DNA from: Ixodes scapularis
Lineage: Eukaryota > Arthropoda > Arachnida > Ixodida > Ixodidae
Direction: 5' to 3'
Assembly (NCBI RefSeq): GCF_016920785.2
Contig: NW_024609846.1
Location: 86,995,816-87,059,815, forward strand
DNA: 64,000 bases
Positions within the stretch are counted from its first letter, which is position 1; the number at the start of each line of letters is the position of its first letter. A program made the translations under genes and the position numbers. The notes under the pieces are model-generated. The model had not been told where the DNA came from. It made no database searches and was given only the letters and a program-made list of their open reading frames with translations. Shown one piece after another: positions 22,801-32,938 of this stretch.

Positions 22801-23291
22801 GGGACACCATTCTGCCCTACGTCACATACGCATACAACACTGGTCGCCAAGCTACCACCAATTATTCTCCATATTATCTCTTACACACACGTGAACCTCT
22901 GTCAACGATGGACACCCTCTTGCCTTACCTTGATGACACATCCCTTGATAGTTACGCTGAAGATATATTATGTCGTGCGGAGGAAGCTCGCCAACTTTCG
23001 CGCATTTACACATTAAGGTGTCAGCAAGAGCAAGTTCTCCGCTATGCCGACACTCCTACTCCGGTTGAGTACACAGTGGGTGAAGAGGTACTCTTATGGA
23101 CACCGTCTCGAGTGCCAGGCAAGTGCGATAAGCTGCTCAAAAAGTTCAAGGGGCCATACCAAACACTTCGCCGAATCTCAGCGACCAACTACGAGGTCGC
23201 CCCGGTTTCCCCACACTCGGACCATCGCTCAAAACAAACTGACATCGTTCATGTTGCACGCCTCAAGCGTTACCACCGTCCTGCACCCTAA
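19881..23291 (+). pseudogene. pol: Gypsy element 1 pol: protease end, RT, RNase H, integrase
   Basis: Domains in order are as follows. The protease end has VILGWDFL near 20055. The RT has SSPWSSPVVLVKKKDGSWRF and DLRSGYWQI, then the catalytic YLDDVVVFS at 21108. RNase H has RTDASGHGIGAVL, FSTTEKECLAVIW and VTDHHAL. An H2C2 zinc finger (ACHQC at about 22350) precedes the integrase core, which has D in VAIDYFTRYAE, D in ITDRGTPF and E in NGLVERLN. A TAG at 21102-21104 ends the first frame one codon before the YLDD block. A short inverted duplication at 21745-21820 scrambles RNase H. The frame shifts at an eight-A run, 22370-22377. Every catalytic motif is present but no full pol is encoded. Confidence 0.9.
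21745..21820. repeat. Inverted duplication inside RNase H
   Basis: The arms AGCTAGCATAGTGCATGG... (21745-21778) and ...CCATGCACTATGCTGGCTAGCT (21783-21820) are reverse complements around TTCC. It lies exactly where the RNase H text should pass from YLYG to the VTDHHAL block, so part of the coding strand was copied back on itself. This is typical of template switching. Confidence 0.85.
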
Positions 23292-23311
23292 CGCCGGATT
23301 CCGGCGCTTTC

Positions 23312-23327
23312 TGCACGGAGGAGCAAC
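23312..23327 (+). promoter_or_regulatory. Polypurine-tract-like primer site
   Basis: A purine-rich word (ACGGAGGAGCAA) lies directly before the 3' LTR, where plus-strand DNA synthesis is primed in LTR elements. It is interrupted by pyrimidines, so it is only a weak match. Confidence 0.4.
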
Positions 23328-23415
23328 TGTGGTGGAGGAAGAAGTCAGTTCGTCAGAGACCGCCATCGTTCACTCAACTATCACCCCATTAAATCAACCC
23401 TTCTCAAGTCTCACA
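23328..23415 (+). repeat. 3' LTR of Gypsy element 1
   Basis: The 88-bp repeat starts TGTGGTGGAGG and ends CTCACA. It is followed by ATAT, matching the tetramer before the 5' LTR. Confidence 0.9.
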
Positions 23416-24697
23416 ATATTTTGACTTAAAATACCATACTAGATCGATGACAACCAGCGGAAAAAGAGGATAAACAAAATGACTGGCTTGTTTCACCGAT
23501 AGATGGCGCATCTTATTGCCCAATCAAAAATAATTATTGTTGTTCTATACCCAGCCGTTTATTACAGTTACCTAGGTACTTTTTCCTTCCTAGGCACCGT
23601 GGTTTACCAAAATGGGTTTACCATCGCTTCGAGAAAACCGGCCCTGGAGGGCGTTGGAGTAGTTGGTATTTCCGAAATGGGGGCATGAACTCATGATCTG
23701 GAGTGTCTCTGTCGACGGAGACTTTTCTTTGGTCCCATTGTTCCTAAATTCTTTGAGCTGCTAATCCCAAAGAACCCGACGCTGCGGCACGTCACTGATA
23801 ATCAGTTCACGGAGTTGGACGCGATACACTTTGTCTTACTTGGTGTGACGATCAGTGTAAGAAAAAACTCTTCAATGTCGCTCAGTTCTTTTTCTTCGTC
23901 TTCTTTCGTCTTTCTCACTAGCGCTCGCACAAGCCGCTTCCGATAAATAGGGAATTTTAGTAGACCGTTTTTCTCCTTCGCTACGGTATCCCCGAAGAAA
24001 ATGTCGCAGCTGCGCATGCGCGCCGCCAGCCTGAGCTGCATAGTTCAAGGTCTTGTGGCGGATTACGGAGTGCTATCCGGGTGCTTAGCGGGCTGCGGAA
24101 ACGGTCTACTACAATTCCCCAGTGTCTCCTGCGCTCGCTACAGTTGGTACTCAGGCGAGGAAAGTAAAAAAGATCCGCGTAATTCAATGAGAAGACAAAT
24201 TCCGAGGAAGGGGACAGAAATCCCCCTCCTTCATAATCTCCTGAACAGTTCCGACGCGACTGCAGAAGTAAAGAAGCTAGACCCGCCGAAAAAAAAAAAA
24301 AGAAATCGCATACCAGTCGCTGGCGTACTTTCTCTGCTTGTCGTCTGCTTCAAGACCGTGAAAACGCCACCGTCCTATACGCCGGCTTTCCCGCAATGTA
24401 TTTCCTCCTGTCACGTGATTTCCCGCCGCGCTGTGACTGGCCAGAGCGGAAGCTGCCGCTCTGCCGCGGCAAAAAATTTTCAATTTGGTGGAACCGTGCC
24501 GCTAAGCCGCTGCGGCTGGCCAGAGCGCCGCGACGGCAGAAATCGCGCCGCTCTAGGGCCAAAATCGCTGCACGTGAAACACGCTTTAAAGGGGCGGTGC
24601 AGCGATATTCAATTGGAATGTTTTTTTTACTTTACACTAGCTTACTGGCACTTAGTGGAACTCAAAGATACTCGCACTCAACGCCACTGGGGGGGGG
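23416..24697. other. Non-coding DNA, no gene supported
   Basis: A long plus-strand frame from 24001 crosses a poly-A run and the SINE and shows no domain. GC-rich stretches near 24400-24570 contain partly self-complementary words (GCGGCTGGCCAGAGCGC and the like), perhaps an old foldback. No recognisable gene is present. Confidence 0.4.
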
Positions 24698-24985
24698 GAT
24701 CGATGGCCGAGTGGTCTAGCGCACACCAGCTCGGAGCACGTGGAGCGAAAGCTCGCGCTGCAGAACCCAGGGATTTATGGGTTCAATCCCCACCCCTGCC
24801 CGTTTCGATCTGGATGAGCATCGTACCGGCGTGCGGTCGTGTACCACTACTCCGTGGTGCACGTTAAAGACCCCATGCTAGCGGTTTTACTGCACTGGCT
24901 AAATTGCTCATCTCGTCGCCCGCTGAGGCAGGCCATGTTCTGGGGCCTAGGCTGTATTAACATACACACAGCCCAATTTTTTCAA
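24698..24985 (+). mobile_element. tRNA-derived SINE, copy 1
   Basis: The head resembles a Leu/Ser-type tRNA, with box A TGGCCGAGTGG at 24703 and box B GGTTCAATCCC at 24780 (RNA polymerase III internal promoter). An unrelated body of about 200 bp follows (CGGTCGTGTACCACTACTCC, CACGTTAAAGACCCCATGC), ending before a T-rich tail near 24985. A clearly related minus-strand fragment occurs at 40372-40521 and a diverged one at 54440-54550, which confirms a dispersed family. SINEs are mobilised by LINE enzymes. The partner is unknown. Confidence 0.85.
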
Positions 24986-25682
24986 CGCCACTGACAAAGA
25001 AACTTCTTTGTGGTGGTGTAATTTCAAGGACAAAAACGAGCGTCTTCATTGAATCTCTCATTCGCTAAACTTGATGGTGTAACTGGTGGATCGCAGTATC
25101 CCGAGTGACGATATTTGAATGCGGCTCATAGATTGAACCCGAGCATTGCATGGGCACGCGATTTGGGCTGGTGATAATCGATAGCTCGAGAAGCATTCGG
25201 GTAGTGGCCCTGTGTCCAATCTTTAGGACATTCATACCTAACGATATATAAAAGTTAAAACAACATTAATTGAGATTAAGCGATATGTAAATAAGTTGTC
25301 GAGTACGGTCCACTTGGTTCCGCAAGCGATATACGTTAAAATCTGGATTCAGCATAGGAAATATATAATTAAATTAATAGAAATAATCAGCATAAAAAGG
25401 AAAAAGAGAAAGGAAGGAGAGGGAAGGAAAAAGGAAAAACAAAAAACAACTTTAAACAGTGAAATATTCTTCATATTCTTATTCTCATACAGGACATCTT
25501 CATGAAGAAGTTGGATCGTCGTCGTCGTCGTCGTCTTCTTCCAGAAGATCGCGGAGCAGAAACAAAGAAAAACAAATTTACATTTAAAGCAATAGAATTT
25601 TTAGAAAAGAAATATTCCTATATTTAAACAAAAGTAAATGTCAACACTAAATTCCAAGCCCGTTCCTGAAACTATGGTTTCA
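24986..25682. other. AT-rich non-coding DNA
   Basis: No gene was found. The stretch contains an A/G-rich tract near 25398-25440 and a GTCGTCGTCGTCGTC run near 25515. Confidence 0.4.
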
Positions 25683-25745
25683 ATGCTCCCCAGTTTATTT
25701 ATTTATTTATTTATTTTATTTATTTTTTTGAGATTGGCCGTTGCA
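25683..25745. repeat. (TTTA)n microsatellite
   Basis: Several TTTA tetramers (TTTATTTATTTATTTATT) run into a T-rich stretch. Confidence 0.9.
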
Positions 25746-26428
25746 AAAAATTTTATTTTGGTCATTTGACCCTATCCATTTATTTTGATTGGTTTAAACC
25801 TGTTATGCCATTTGGCGGTGCAGATTGAGAGTGATTGTTTTTTTTTTTTTTCTTTTAGCTCTCAATTAAACATTCTGTGTCCAACCGCTGCAGTGACGGC
25901 AATAGCCGAACCATAACTATGTCTGGAACTCAACGCGTGTCCTGTGCTTGGCCGACCACAGCACGTGGCTATGGTCAACACTGGCGGCCTTTCATCGACT
26001 CCAGATCATGTAGCCGCTTGTTCTGTGTGCGAGTTGAGGCAACACCATCTAGACAGAAGGCCTCCGCGCGCGTCATCACAGCCAGGCGTGAGATTGGGTA
26101 CGAGTGTTGTGTCAGTGTTCGGCTGGGGCTTGTGTCCAATCAGCGCGCCGAAGGTCGGGCTCGGGCCCAATAGCCGAGTTAGCGCGATCCGACTGTGATG
26201 ACGTATCATAAAGGGAGAGGAAACCACACGGAGGCCTTCTGTATTCGGTGTTGGTTGAGGCGGTGAATGCTGTTCGTTTTTTGTTTTTGGTTTTTTGTTT
26301 TCATTTTTTTGCGACTTTTATTGCGTGAGCTGAAAAACAAAAGCCTGTTTTATAGGTCATTAACGCCAGGGATCCATTCTAAGCGGTATTTTCGCGAAGT
26401 AAAAAAATGGTTCAATCGTCCCCTTTAA

Positions 26429-27314
26429 AGGCATGTTCACACATACAGCGGAGCGCTGAGTTAGCGCTACGTGAGCGCTCGAAGGAGTGCTCATGTGGCG
26501 CTTCCTAGCGCGTAACTTCGTTCTAATATAGCGCGTGATTAGCGCTTTAATATACGCCTTGTCAGCGCTCCAGCAGCGCCTTGTTAGCGCTTCTTTTACT
26601 GCGGTGCTGCGGATTAGCGCGTGCACTGCGGTTCCGGTTCTTGTCCTTGGGTGTGCAGCAAAGTACAATGGCGAACATATGAGGCGCTGAAATAGAAACG
26701 CAACAAATGCTCTTGCATACGCAATTAGTGCATATGCGTGGACAACTTAACGCCCAGAAGAGCCTTCAGGGTGCGCGAAATCTTTCGCCACCGAGATACC
26801 GACGGGTATCCGGCAAACTTTGTTCCCAGGCTGAGGGACCGAGATACAAAGCTAGGGTCACGCATATCGAATAGAAAGCGATGAGGTCGTACCCAATCAA
26901 TTAGTCGCTCAGAGTTCATGACTCTGGATCGTCTGCCCGACCCTTTGTTCGAAGAGCGGCTCTTTTACTTCCTCTTCTTCCAATGCCAAAGGAAAAACAA
27001 CATCAACGGAATCGCCGTGCACGCGCTGTTCCGCAGCAGCAAGCACGGCACAAGAAGCGTGAGAGTGCTAACAGAGCGCTTCTGTAGCGCTTCTGTAGCG
27101 CTAACCAAACGCTGCGTCACGCGCTAGGGAGCGCCACATGAGCGCTCCTTCGAGCGCTCACGTAGCGCTAACATTAGCGCTCCGCTGTATGTGTGAACCG
27201 CCCTTGAAGCGCTAACCGAGCTCTACGTCACGCGCAAGTCGGTGCCACATGAGCGCTGCTTCCAGCGCTCATGAAGCGCTAACTGAGCGCTCCGCTGTAT
27301 GTGTGAACCGGCCT
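26429..27314 (-). mobile_element. PIF/Harbinger-like TIR element, 886 bp, with MADF-like ORF
   Basis: The ends are inverted repeats: left AGGCATGTTCACACATACAG, right its complement with two changes (AGGCCGGTTCACACATACAG). Both are flanked by TAA (26426-26428 and 27315-27317), the 3-bp target size typical of PIF/Harbinger. Subterminal DNA is packed with AGCGCT palindromes, and the right-end sequence is present twice (27150-27205 and 27240-27314). On the minus strand at 26919-26725 a 64-codon frame resembles a MADF domain. No transposase is present, so it would be non-autonomous. The orientation given follows that ORF. Confidence 0.7.
26725..26919 (-). pseudogene. MADF/Myb-like DNA-binding domain remnant
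   Basis: Sixty-four residues beginning MNSERLIDWVRPHRFLFD, with DPSF and later WRKISRTL, follow the MADF pattern (LI..V..HP.L(Y/W)D...P.(F/Y) ... W..I...L). PIF/Harbinger elements usually carry a second gene for a Myb/SANT or MADF-type DNA-binding partner of the transposase, which fits the surrounding element. The frame ends early and the basic C-terminal half is missing. The identification rests on short motifs only. Confidence 0.5.
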
Positions 27315-27814
27315 TAAATCGGTCGGCGCTCCGGGGTTATCTGTGGGGCATCACTTCCGTGGCCTAGTTTTTGTGACATCGATTTCCCAGCTCTGCACCC
27401 CTTTCCGAACGCAGAGGAAGACGTAGTTCTACGCCAATTAATAGTTTCCTATCTTAACCCGCCGTTATATTTCCTTGTTCAAAGAAGGAAGTTATGTGTT
27501 CTTAGAGTGAAAATCGGACGCCCTCAAAAATGTAGTATTGCGTTTGTATCAATAGCTTCAGCGGGCTTTTGGTTCTGTGCGCTTAGCAATTAATACCGTG
27601 ATCTGTTTTGCCGTGTGGGATCGCTGGGTGGCTTAACACTTAATCATTTTTTTTCTTATAAAACGTTTATGTGGTTGAGCTGTATTACTCTACTAAAAAA
27701 AGTATGCTTAAAAACAAGCCCATCTTTAACGCGATGTTGGGATAGAGCTTCCTTGTTGTCACACTATGCTTCAATCATTTTTTCCCAATAGTTTGTCTTG
27801 GAACACCTTTTGGC
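27315..27814. other. Non-coding spacer
   Basis: No gene or repeat was recognised between the two TIR elements. The sequence is AT-rich in its second half. Confidence 0.4.
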
Positions 27815-28205
27815 ACAATGGACCTTTTCCGAGAAGCGTTCTGCGCACGCGCGAGCGCCCGATGCCAAGCGGTGGAAGTCGGCACGAAAAAATCGAGGAA
27901 ATTCGGAATGAGGCTGTAAATCGACGAGTAGAACACGTAATTGCAGCATATATATAATTGTGTTACACAAAAAAAGAAAGTGGACGGAAAGAAAAACACG
28001 ACGTTTGGGTGGACGCTACGGATTTCCTTCTTTAAAGTCGCGCTAGGCCTACCTCGTTGCGTTGGGCACGCGACGCTGCTCAGAGAGCGAAGCAACTGGT
28101 AACGTAGCTCCCATTATCGATGGTAGCGCAGGTAGGTCACTTCCTCGAGTTTTAGTTCGTGCAGCCACCGCCTGGTGCCGTCGGTATTTGGAAAAGGTCC
28201 ATTGT
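27815..28205. mobile_element. Short TIR element (MITE candidate), 391 bp
   Basis: The left end ACAATGGACCTTTTCC (27815-27830) is the exact complement of the right end GGAAAAGGTCCATTGT (28190-28205). Apart from the 16-bp ends the two halves are not complementary. There is no coding capacity and no convincing target duplication, so the superfamily is open. Confidence 0.55.
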
Positions 28206-28415
28206 CGTGTGTAACAATCATTCTGGGTGATAAAACATGTCTGTTGAAATAAAAACTCATAGCTACGGAGTTCAATCCACTTGCGATGCCAGTAAAGCGG
28301 CGCCCGATCGTCTGCAGTTTAATAAAATATGTTTTCTGGACCGTCTGTTGTTTCTACATACCTTTCTAGAAAATAAAACTGATGCATGCCAATAAGTATT
28401 TGTTTCTACGAAGGT

Positions 28416-28420
28416 ATATC
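28416..28420. other. Target site duplication, left (Gypsy element 2)
   Basis: ATATC immediately precedes the 5' LTR and recurs at 33085-33089 after the 3' LTR. Five base pairs is usual for Gypsy integrases. Confidence 0.9.
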
Positions 28421-28566
28421 TGTTGTAGCGTGCGGATTGAGTTATCGCGACTGAGTCATCGCGGAAGCGCCGCCCGGCTCGTGACGTCATGTCTGTGATA
28501 AAAACGCTGCGCTCAGGAATAAAGCACTTCTTGTTCGCCAGCACGCCATGGTCTACAGTCACTTCA
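28421..28566 (+). repeat. 5' LTR of Gypsy element 2
   Basis: 146 bp, TG...CA, identical to 32939-33084. It contains TGACGTCA at about 28482, a cAMP-response/AP-1-type palindrome, a TGATAAAAAC stretch that could act as a TATA-like element, and AATAAA at about 28518 as a polyadenylation signal. These sites are inferred from the sequence only. Confidence 0.93.
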
Positions 28567-28567
28567 T

Positions 28568-28582
28568 TTGGCGACGAGGCTG
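28568..28582 (+). promoter_or_regulatory. tRNA primer-binding site
   Basis: TTGGCGACGAGG begins 1-2 bp after the 5' LTR. Words starting TGGCGAC are common PBSs in Ty3/Gypsy elements and pair with a tRNA 3' end to prime minus-strand DNA. The exact tRNA was not determined. Confidence 0.7.
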
Positions 28583-28882
28583 TCTACGTGCCCTCGTAGG
28601 CAACGGAAAGCGACAGCGAGGCGAGTGACGCGAAGGAACGCACGGCCACGGAAGAGCAAGCGCAGCTTGTCATGCGTTGAAGCCTGCCAGCGACGCTACA
28701 TATTCCCGGAGTATGACATCGCAAGCAGCACGCCGGCCACCGCCTTCGTGTACCGACAAAGGGCAACGAGCAACGCCCCCGAGATTTCGCCTCGGGAACT
28801 CGACTTGAACAGCAACGGGGACAACCTGCTACGCAAGGGAACGTCGAGCGGATGAGTACTGTGTTTCTTTTGGGGTTCCGAA

Positions 28883-31800
28883 ATGTCACGCTTGGGAAGA
28901 ATATCGGAGTTTGACCCTAAGACACAGAACATTGAATCGTATTTGGAACGATTTGAACATTTTTTAGTGGCAAACGACATAAAGGACGAGAAAGTGCTTC
29001 CCGTATTTCTGACAGTGATAGGCCCTGAGGCTTATGAAGTGCTAAAGAGTCTGGTCGTGCCGGCGTCCCCTGGCGAGAAGTCGTATGCAGTTGTTAAACG
29101 GTTGTTAATAGAACATTACAGCCCTAAGAGTTCCGTTATAGCGGAGCGCTGTAAGTTCAACAGACGTGTTCAGGACGAACATGAAAGCGTAGAAGACTTC
29201 ATAGTTGAACTGAAACACTTGGCTAGGAAATGCGACTTCGGCAACTTCTTGCAAGACGCCCTTCGGGACAGGCTAGTAGCAGGCATACGTAATGAAGAGA
29301 GCCAGCGTGCCTTGTTTGCCGAGGAAAACTTAACGTTTGAAGGCGCTTGCAAGATTGCGCTCGATCGAGAACTGGCGGCTCGAGACACTGCACTCATGCA
29401 ATCGAGAGACAAAGAGGCATCGTTAAACGCTATAAAGAGTCGACAAAAGGGACAATCAAAGGGCTCGAAACCTAAAGATATTCAAGGACCTAAAAAGGAA
29501 AGGTGTGAAAGATGTGGTAGGAGTCATGCATCGAATGTTTGTTGGTACAAGAGCTTTGTCTGCCGCAAGTGCTCGAGAGTAGGACATTTGCAGAAAATGT
29601 GTCCAAACACAAGGGTGCCGAAGAACACGAATGCTCTGGAATGTTCTGACGAAGACACTGAGCATGACGTGTACCATTTTATAAATACGACTCAATCGTG
29701 TTACGAAGTGAGTGTTCAAGTTGAAGGGAAACCCTTAATCATGCAAATTGACACAGGAGCGGCAGTCACAATTGTTCCTGAGAGCGTGTACGACTCTGTT
29801 TTTCCACATGTAAAATGTGGTCCGGCTAAAATGTCACTTCGCACGTACACTGGAGAACATCTGCAGCTCAAAGGACAGTGTGATGTCGCTGTTGTGTACA
29901 AGGGTCAAAGTATGACGTTGCCCGTAGTAATTGTCAAAGACAATGGAAGGAGGCTTCCAGTGCTGCTTGGACGGAACTGGCTCCAGCGTTTAAGGCTGGA
30001 CTGGCATGAGATTGGCCAAGTCACAACGGAAGATAGGGCTCAGGCACTGCAAAGGAAATACCCTTCCGTGTTCTCAAAAACACTGGGCACCATACAGAAG
30101 TTCGAAGCGACGATCTTGCTGAAGTCTGGTTCGGTCCCTGTGTTTAGCCGTGCTAGACCTGTTCCCTTTGCTTTGCGAGAGCAGGTAGAAACCCAGCTGC
30201 GCAGCATGGTAGAAACGGGCATGCTTCGACAAGTAGCGCGCAGTGACTGGGCAACACCACTTGTCGTTGTCCCAAAAAAGGACGGTAGTCTCAGACTCTG
30301 TGGAGACTACAAGGTAACGATAAACCCTGTTTTGAAAACCGATCACTATCCGCTGCCCAGGCCGGAGGACCTGTATTCTGTCCTCGCAGGAGGCAAGGTT
30401 TTTTGCGTACTTGACCTCTCTGCGGCGTATCAGCAGGTGCCACTCGCTCCAGAGTCCAGACCATTTTTGACAGTTAACACTAGCTTGGGTCTTTTTGAAT
30501 TCCAACGCCTTCCCTACGGTGTGGCTAGTGCACCCGCAATATTTCAGTCTATGATGGATGAGGTGCTAAAAGGCATTCCGCACGTCGGATGCTACATTGA
30601 CGATGTAATCGTGGCAGGATCTGACACGGCAGACTGCCAAAAGACTCTCGAACGTGTCTTGGGAAGGTTGCGTGAGTACAACATCACGCTCAACGCGGAC
30701 AAGTGCCGTTTCTTCCAAGAATCCGTGACGTATCTGGGTCACACGGTGACCGCAGATGGGATTTACCCTACAGAGGCCAAGAAAAGAGCGATCTTGGCAG
30801 CACCTGAGCCCACCACCGTCACAGAATTGAAGGCATATCTGGGCATGTTGAACTTCTATTCGAAGTTTTTACAGAATGGTTCAACAGTCGCAGAGCCGCT
30901 TTATCGGCTTTTGAAGAAGGATCAGAAATGGTCATGGACGAAGGAATGCAGCGAGGCGTTTGCTAATACGAAAAAGTTGCTGACTAGCAGCCGGGTGCTG
31001 ACATTCTATGACGTCGATAAGCCGATCGGAATGCTCTGTGACGCGTCCTCGTATGGCGTAGGAGCAGTTATCTTTCACGAGACTGCTGACGGCGAAGAGA
31101 GGCCTATCGCGTTTGCCTCGAGAACGTTAACGCCAGCCGAGAAAAAGTATGCTCAGTGCGAGCGCGAAGCTTTGGCGTTAATCTTTGGTCTCAAAAAGTT
31201 TCATCGCTATCTTTTTGGCAGAGAGTTCACAATCTACACTGATCATCAGCCGCTACTAGGCATTTTAGGCCAGGAAAGGCCTGTACCGACACTGGCCGCC
31301 GCACGAATGCAGCGTTGGGCCATGGTGCTGGCAGCTTATAAATATCGGCTGAAGTATCGCCGAGGGAAAAACATGGAAGTGGCTGATGCTCTGTCGAGAT
31401 TGCCTCAGGCGGTGCCCGCTGAGGAAGAACCTGTTGAGTGCCTCTCAGTGTTTCAGTGCCTCCCATTGAACGTAGAGGAGATTGCAAAGTTTTCAAAACG
31501 AAGCCTTACATTGTCCCGTGTTGCTGAGTTTACTCTAAATGGTTGGCCAAGACCGCACGCGCAAGAACTTGGGCCTTATTACGTGCGCCGCGACGAGCTT
31601 TCACTTGAACAAGGTTGTGTAACATGGGGTGTCCGTGTAGTGATCCCGGAACAGCTAAGGGACCGCGTGCTGAACTTGCTGCATGAGGAGCATCCAGGCG
31701 CCAGCCGCATGAAGATGCTGGCACGAAGTTTTGTATGGTGGCCTGGAATTGATGCGGCTATCGAGCATCACGTACAGAAATGCCAAATCTGCCAAGCAGT

Positions 31801-32911
31801 TCAGCCCGCCGCCCGTCCGGTACCACTGCATCCCTGGAGCTACCCTGCCCGGTGCTGGTCGCGTGTGCACGTGGATTTCGCTTCAAAGGGTGCCCATGTG
31901 TTTCTGGTGCTCATCGATTCATTTTCGAAATGGATCGAGGTTTGGGTGATGTCTTCTACATCCACCACTAAAACATTGGAAAAACTTCGAGGAGCCTTTT
32001 CTGCTTACGGTTTGCCCGAGGTACTAGTGAGCGACAACGGTCCGCAGTTCACGTCAGCTGAGTTTGCTGACTTCATGAACGCCAACGGCGTGAAACACAT
32101 TCGCACCCCGCCTTACCACGCAGCCTCTAACGGTGCCGCAGAACGCACGGTTCAAACTGTGAAACGAGCATTGCTCAAGCAGGTGCTCGAAGGCGAAGCA
32201 ACCGGTCGGCAGTGTTCTCTTCAGGAAAATGTTGACAGTTTTCTGATCTGTTATCGCAACACACCAAACAGCGTGACTGGGAAAACGCCCGCCGAACTAT
32301 TCCTAAGGCGCCAGCCACGCACAAAACTTTCCCTGCTTAAACCCGACTTTGCCGGCGCCATGCAACGCAAGCAAGAACATGTGAAGGAACAACGCGATGT
32401 GTCGCGAGGTGCTGAACGTGTGTTCAACGTGGGCGACCGTGTTTTTGTGAAAACAGTGCGCGGTGAGTGTGTCTCCTGGGAAGAAGGAATCGTGTGTCAG
32501 GTTGTCAGTGCTGCGACCTACGTTGTGAAAGTGCTCAACCAGCTTCGCTTCACGCACGCTGACCACCTGCGTCCTCGACATGCGGAACCCATCGTGAGAC
32601 CGGGCCGTACGACTGTGGATGACGATCCATCGATACCGCCACCCACGAGCTATCCAGCCCAGGTGCCGTCAGCACCACCCAGTGCGAAGGCACCGACGCT
32701 AGCGGCGCCACCTCCAGACGCGGCTGGTACGACGCCGACGCCTGACGCAACAGCACCAGCGCCACCCGCAGACCCCGCCCGGGAAGGACCGGCGACACCT
32801 ACTGCAGCAACGCCGGTTCCGTCTACGACAGCGGAGAAGCAACCCCTTCGACGAACTTCTCGCGCATGCAAGCCGCCTGACCGTTTTAAACCCGAGGACT
32901 TTAGGAAATGA
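28883..32911 (+). CDS. gag-pol: Gag-pol polyprotein of Gypsy element 2 (1342 aa)
   Basis: A single frame fuses all functions. Gag lies at about residues 1-205, followed by two Cys/His knuckles near 208-245 (CERCGRSHASNVC, CRKCSRVGHLQKMC). Protease has MQIDTGAAVTIV near 290 and LLGRNWLQ near 360. RT has VVVPKKDGSLRLCGDYKV, DLSAAYQQVPL and catalytic YIDD near 571. RNase H starts at CDASSYGVGAV near 719 and has YTDHQPL. The zinc finger spans roughly 933-968 (HPGASR...CQICQ). The integrase triad is D998, D1051 and E1087, with DD35E spacing. A Pro/Ala-rich tail ends RRTSRACKPPDRF. No stop or frameshift interrupts it. The ATG at 28883 follows a ~316-bp leader. The clade resembles the widespread 'K02A2.6-like' Gypsy group. 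Confidence 0.95.
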   Translation: MSRLGRISEFDPKTQNIESYLERFEHFLVANDIKDEKVLPVFLTVIGPEAYEVLKSLVVPASPGEKSYAVVKRLLIEHYSPKSSVIAERCKFNRRVQDEHESVEDFIVELKHLARKCDFGNFLQDALRDRLVAGIRNEESQRALFAEENLTFEGACKIALDRELAARDTALMQSRDKEASLNAIKSRQKGQSKGSKPKDIQGPKKERCERCGRSHASNVCWYKSFVCRKCSRVGHLQKMCPNTRVPKNTNALECSDEDTEHDVYHFINTTQSCYEVSVQVEGKPLIMQIDTGAAVTIVPESVYDSVFPHVKCGPAKMSLRTYTGEHLQLKGQCDVAVVYKGQSMTLPVVIVKDNGRRLPVLLGRNWLQRLRLDWHEIGQVTTEDRAQALQRKYPSVFSKTLGTIQKFEATILLKSGSVPVFSRARPVPFALREQVETQLRSMVETGMLRQVARSDWATPLVVVPKKDGSLRLCGDYKVTINPVLKTDHYPLPRPEDLYSVLAGGKVFCVLDLSAAYQQVPLAPESRPFLTVNTSLGLFEFQRLPYGVASAPAIFQSMMDEVLKGIPHVGCYIDDVIVAGSDTADCQKTLERVLGRLREYNITLNADKCRFFQESVTYLGHTVTADGIYPTEAKKRAILAAPEPTTVTELKAYLGMLNFYSKFLQNGSTVAEPLYRLLKKDQKWSWTKECSEAFANTKKLLTSSRVLTFYDVDKPIGMLCDASSYGVGAVIFHETADGEERPIAFASRTLTPAEKKYAQCEREALALIFGLKKFHRYLFGREFTIYTDHQPLLGILGQERPVPTLAAARMQRWAMVLAAYKYRLKYRRGKNMEVADALSRLPQAVPAEEEPVECLSVFQCLPLNVEEIAKFSKRSLTLSRVAEFTLNGWPRPHAQELGPYYVRRDELSLEQGCVTWGVRVVIPEQLRDRVLNLLHEEHPGASRMKMLARSFVWWPGIDAAIEHHVQKCQICQAVQPAARPVPLHPWSYPARCWSRVHVDFASKGAHVFLVLIDSFSKWIEVWVMSSTSTTKTLEKLRGAFSAYGLPEVLVSDNGPQFTSAEFADFMNANGVKHIRTPPYHAASNGAAERTVQTVKRALLKQVLEGEATGRQCSLQENVDSFLICYRNTPNSVTGKTPAELFLRRQPRTKLSLLKPDFAGAMQRKQEHVKEQRDVSRGAERVFNVGDRVFVKTVRGECVSWEEGIVCQVVSAATYVVKVLNQLRFTHADHLRPRHAEPIVRPGRTTVDDDPSIPPPTSYPAQVPSAPPSAKAPTLAAPPPDAAGTTPTPDATAPAPPADPAREGPATPTAATPVPSTTAEKQPLRRTSRACKPPDRFKPEDFRK

Positions 32912-32923
32912 ACATTTTTTGCG

Positions 32924-32938
32924 TGAGGGGGAAGGAAA
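32924..32938 (+). promoter_or_regulatory. Polypurine tract
   Basis: GAGGGGGAAGGAAA immediately precedes the 3' LTR. It is the RNase H-resistant primer for plus-strand DNA synthesis. Confidence 0.88.

Larger units (their letters stand above)
16947..23415 (+). mobile_element. Ty3/Gypsy LTR retrotransposon with ~90-bp LTRs, decayed
   Basis: The order is LTR, PBS-like site, gag, protease, RT, RNase H, integrase, LTR, as in Ty3/Gypsy. The LTRs (16947-17037 and 23328-23415) begin TGTGGTGG and end CTCACA. They differ by a 3-bp indel and one substitution. A 4-bp ATAT flanks both ends (16943-16946 and 23416-23419). Internal damage comprises a 1264-bp minisatellite-bearing insert in the protease region, an in-frame TAG before the RT catalytic motif, an inverted duplication in RNase H and a shift at an A8 run before integrase. 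The near-identical LTRs imply a fairly young insertion despite this damage. Confidence 0.92.

Noticed and set aside
24698..24790. Functional tRNA-Leu/Ser gene
   Set aside because: The head is followed by a body shared with other loci, which identifies it as a SINE. Stem pairing is imperfect.
24001..24867. 288-codon plus-strand ORF
   Set aside because: It runs through a poly-A tract and the SINE head and has no recognisable domain.
28568..28855. Leader ORF of Gypsy element 2 as a separate gene
   Set aside because: It begins at the primer-binding site without an ATG and shows no gag features. It is more likely untranslated leader.
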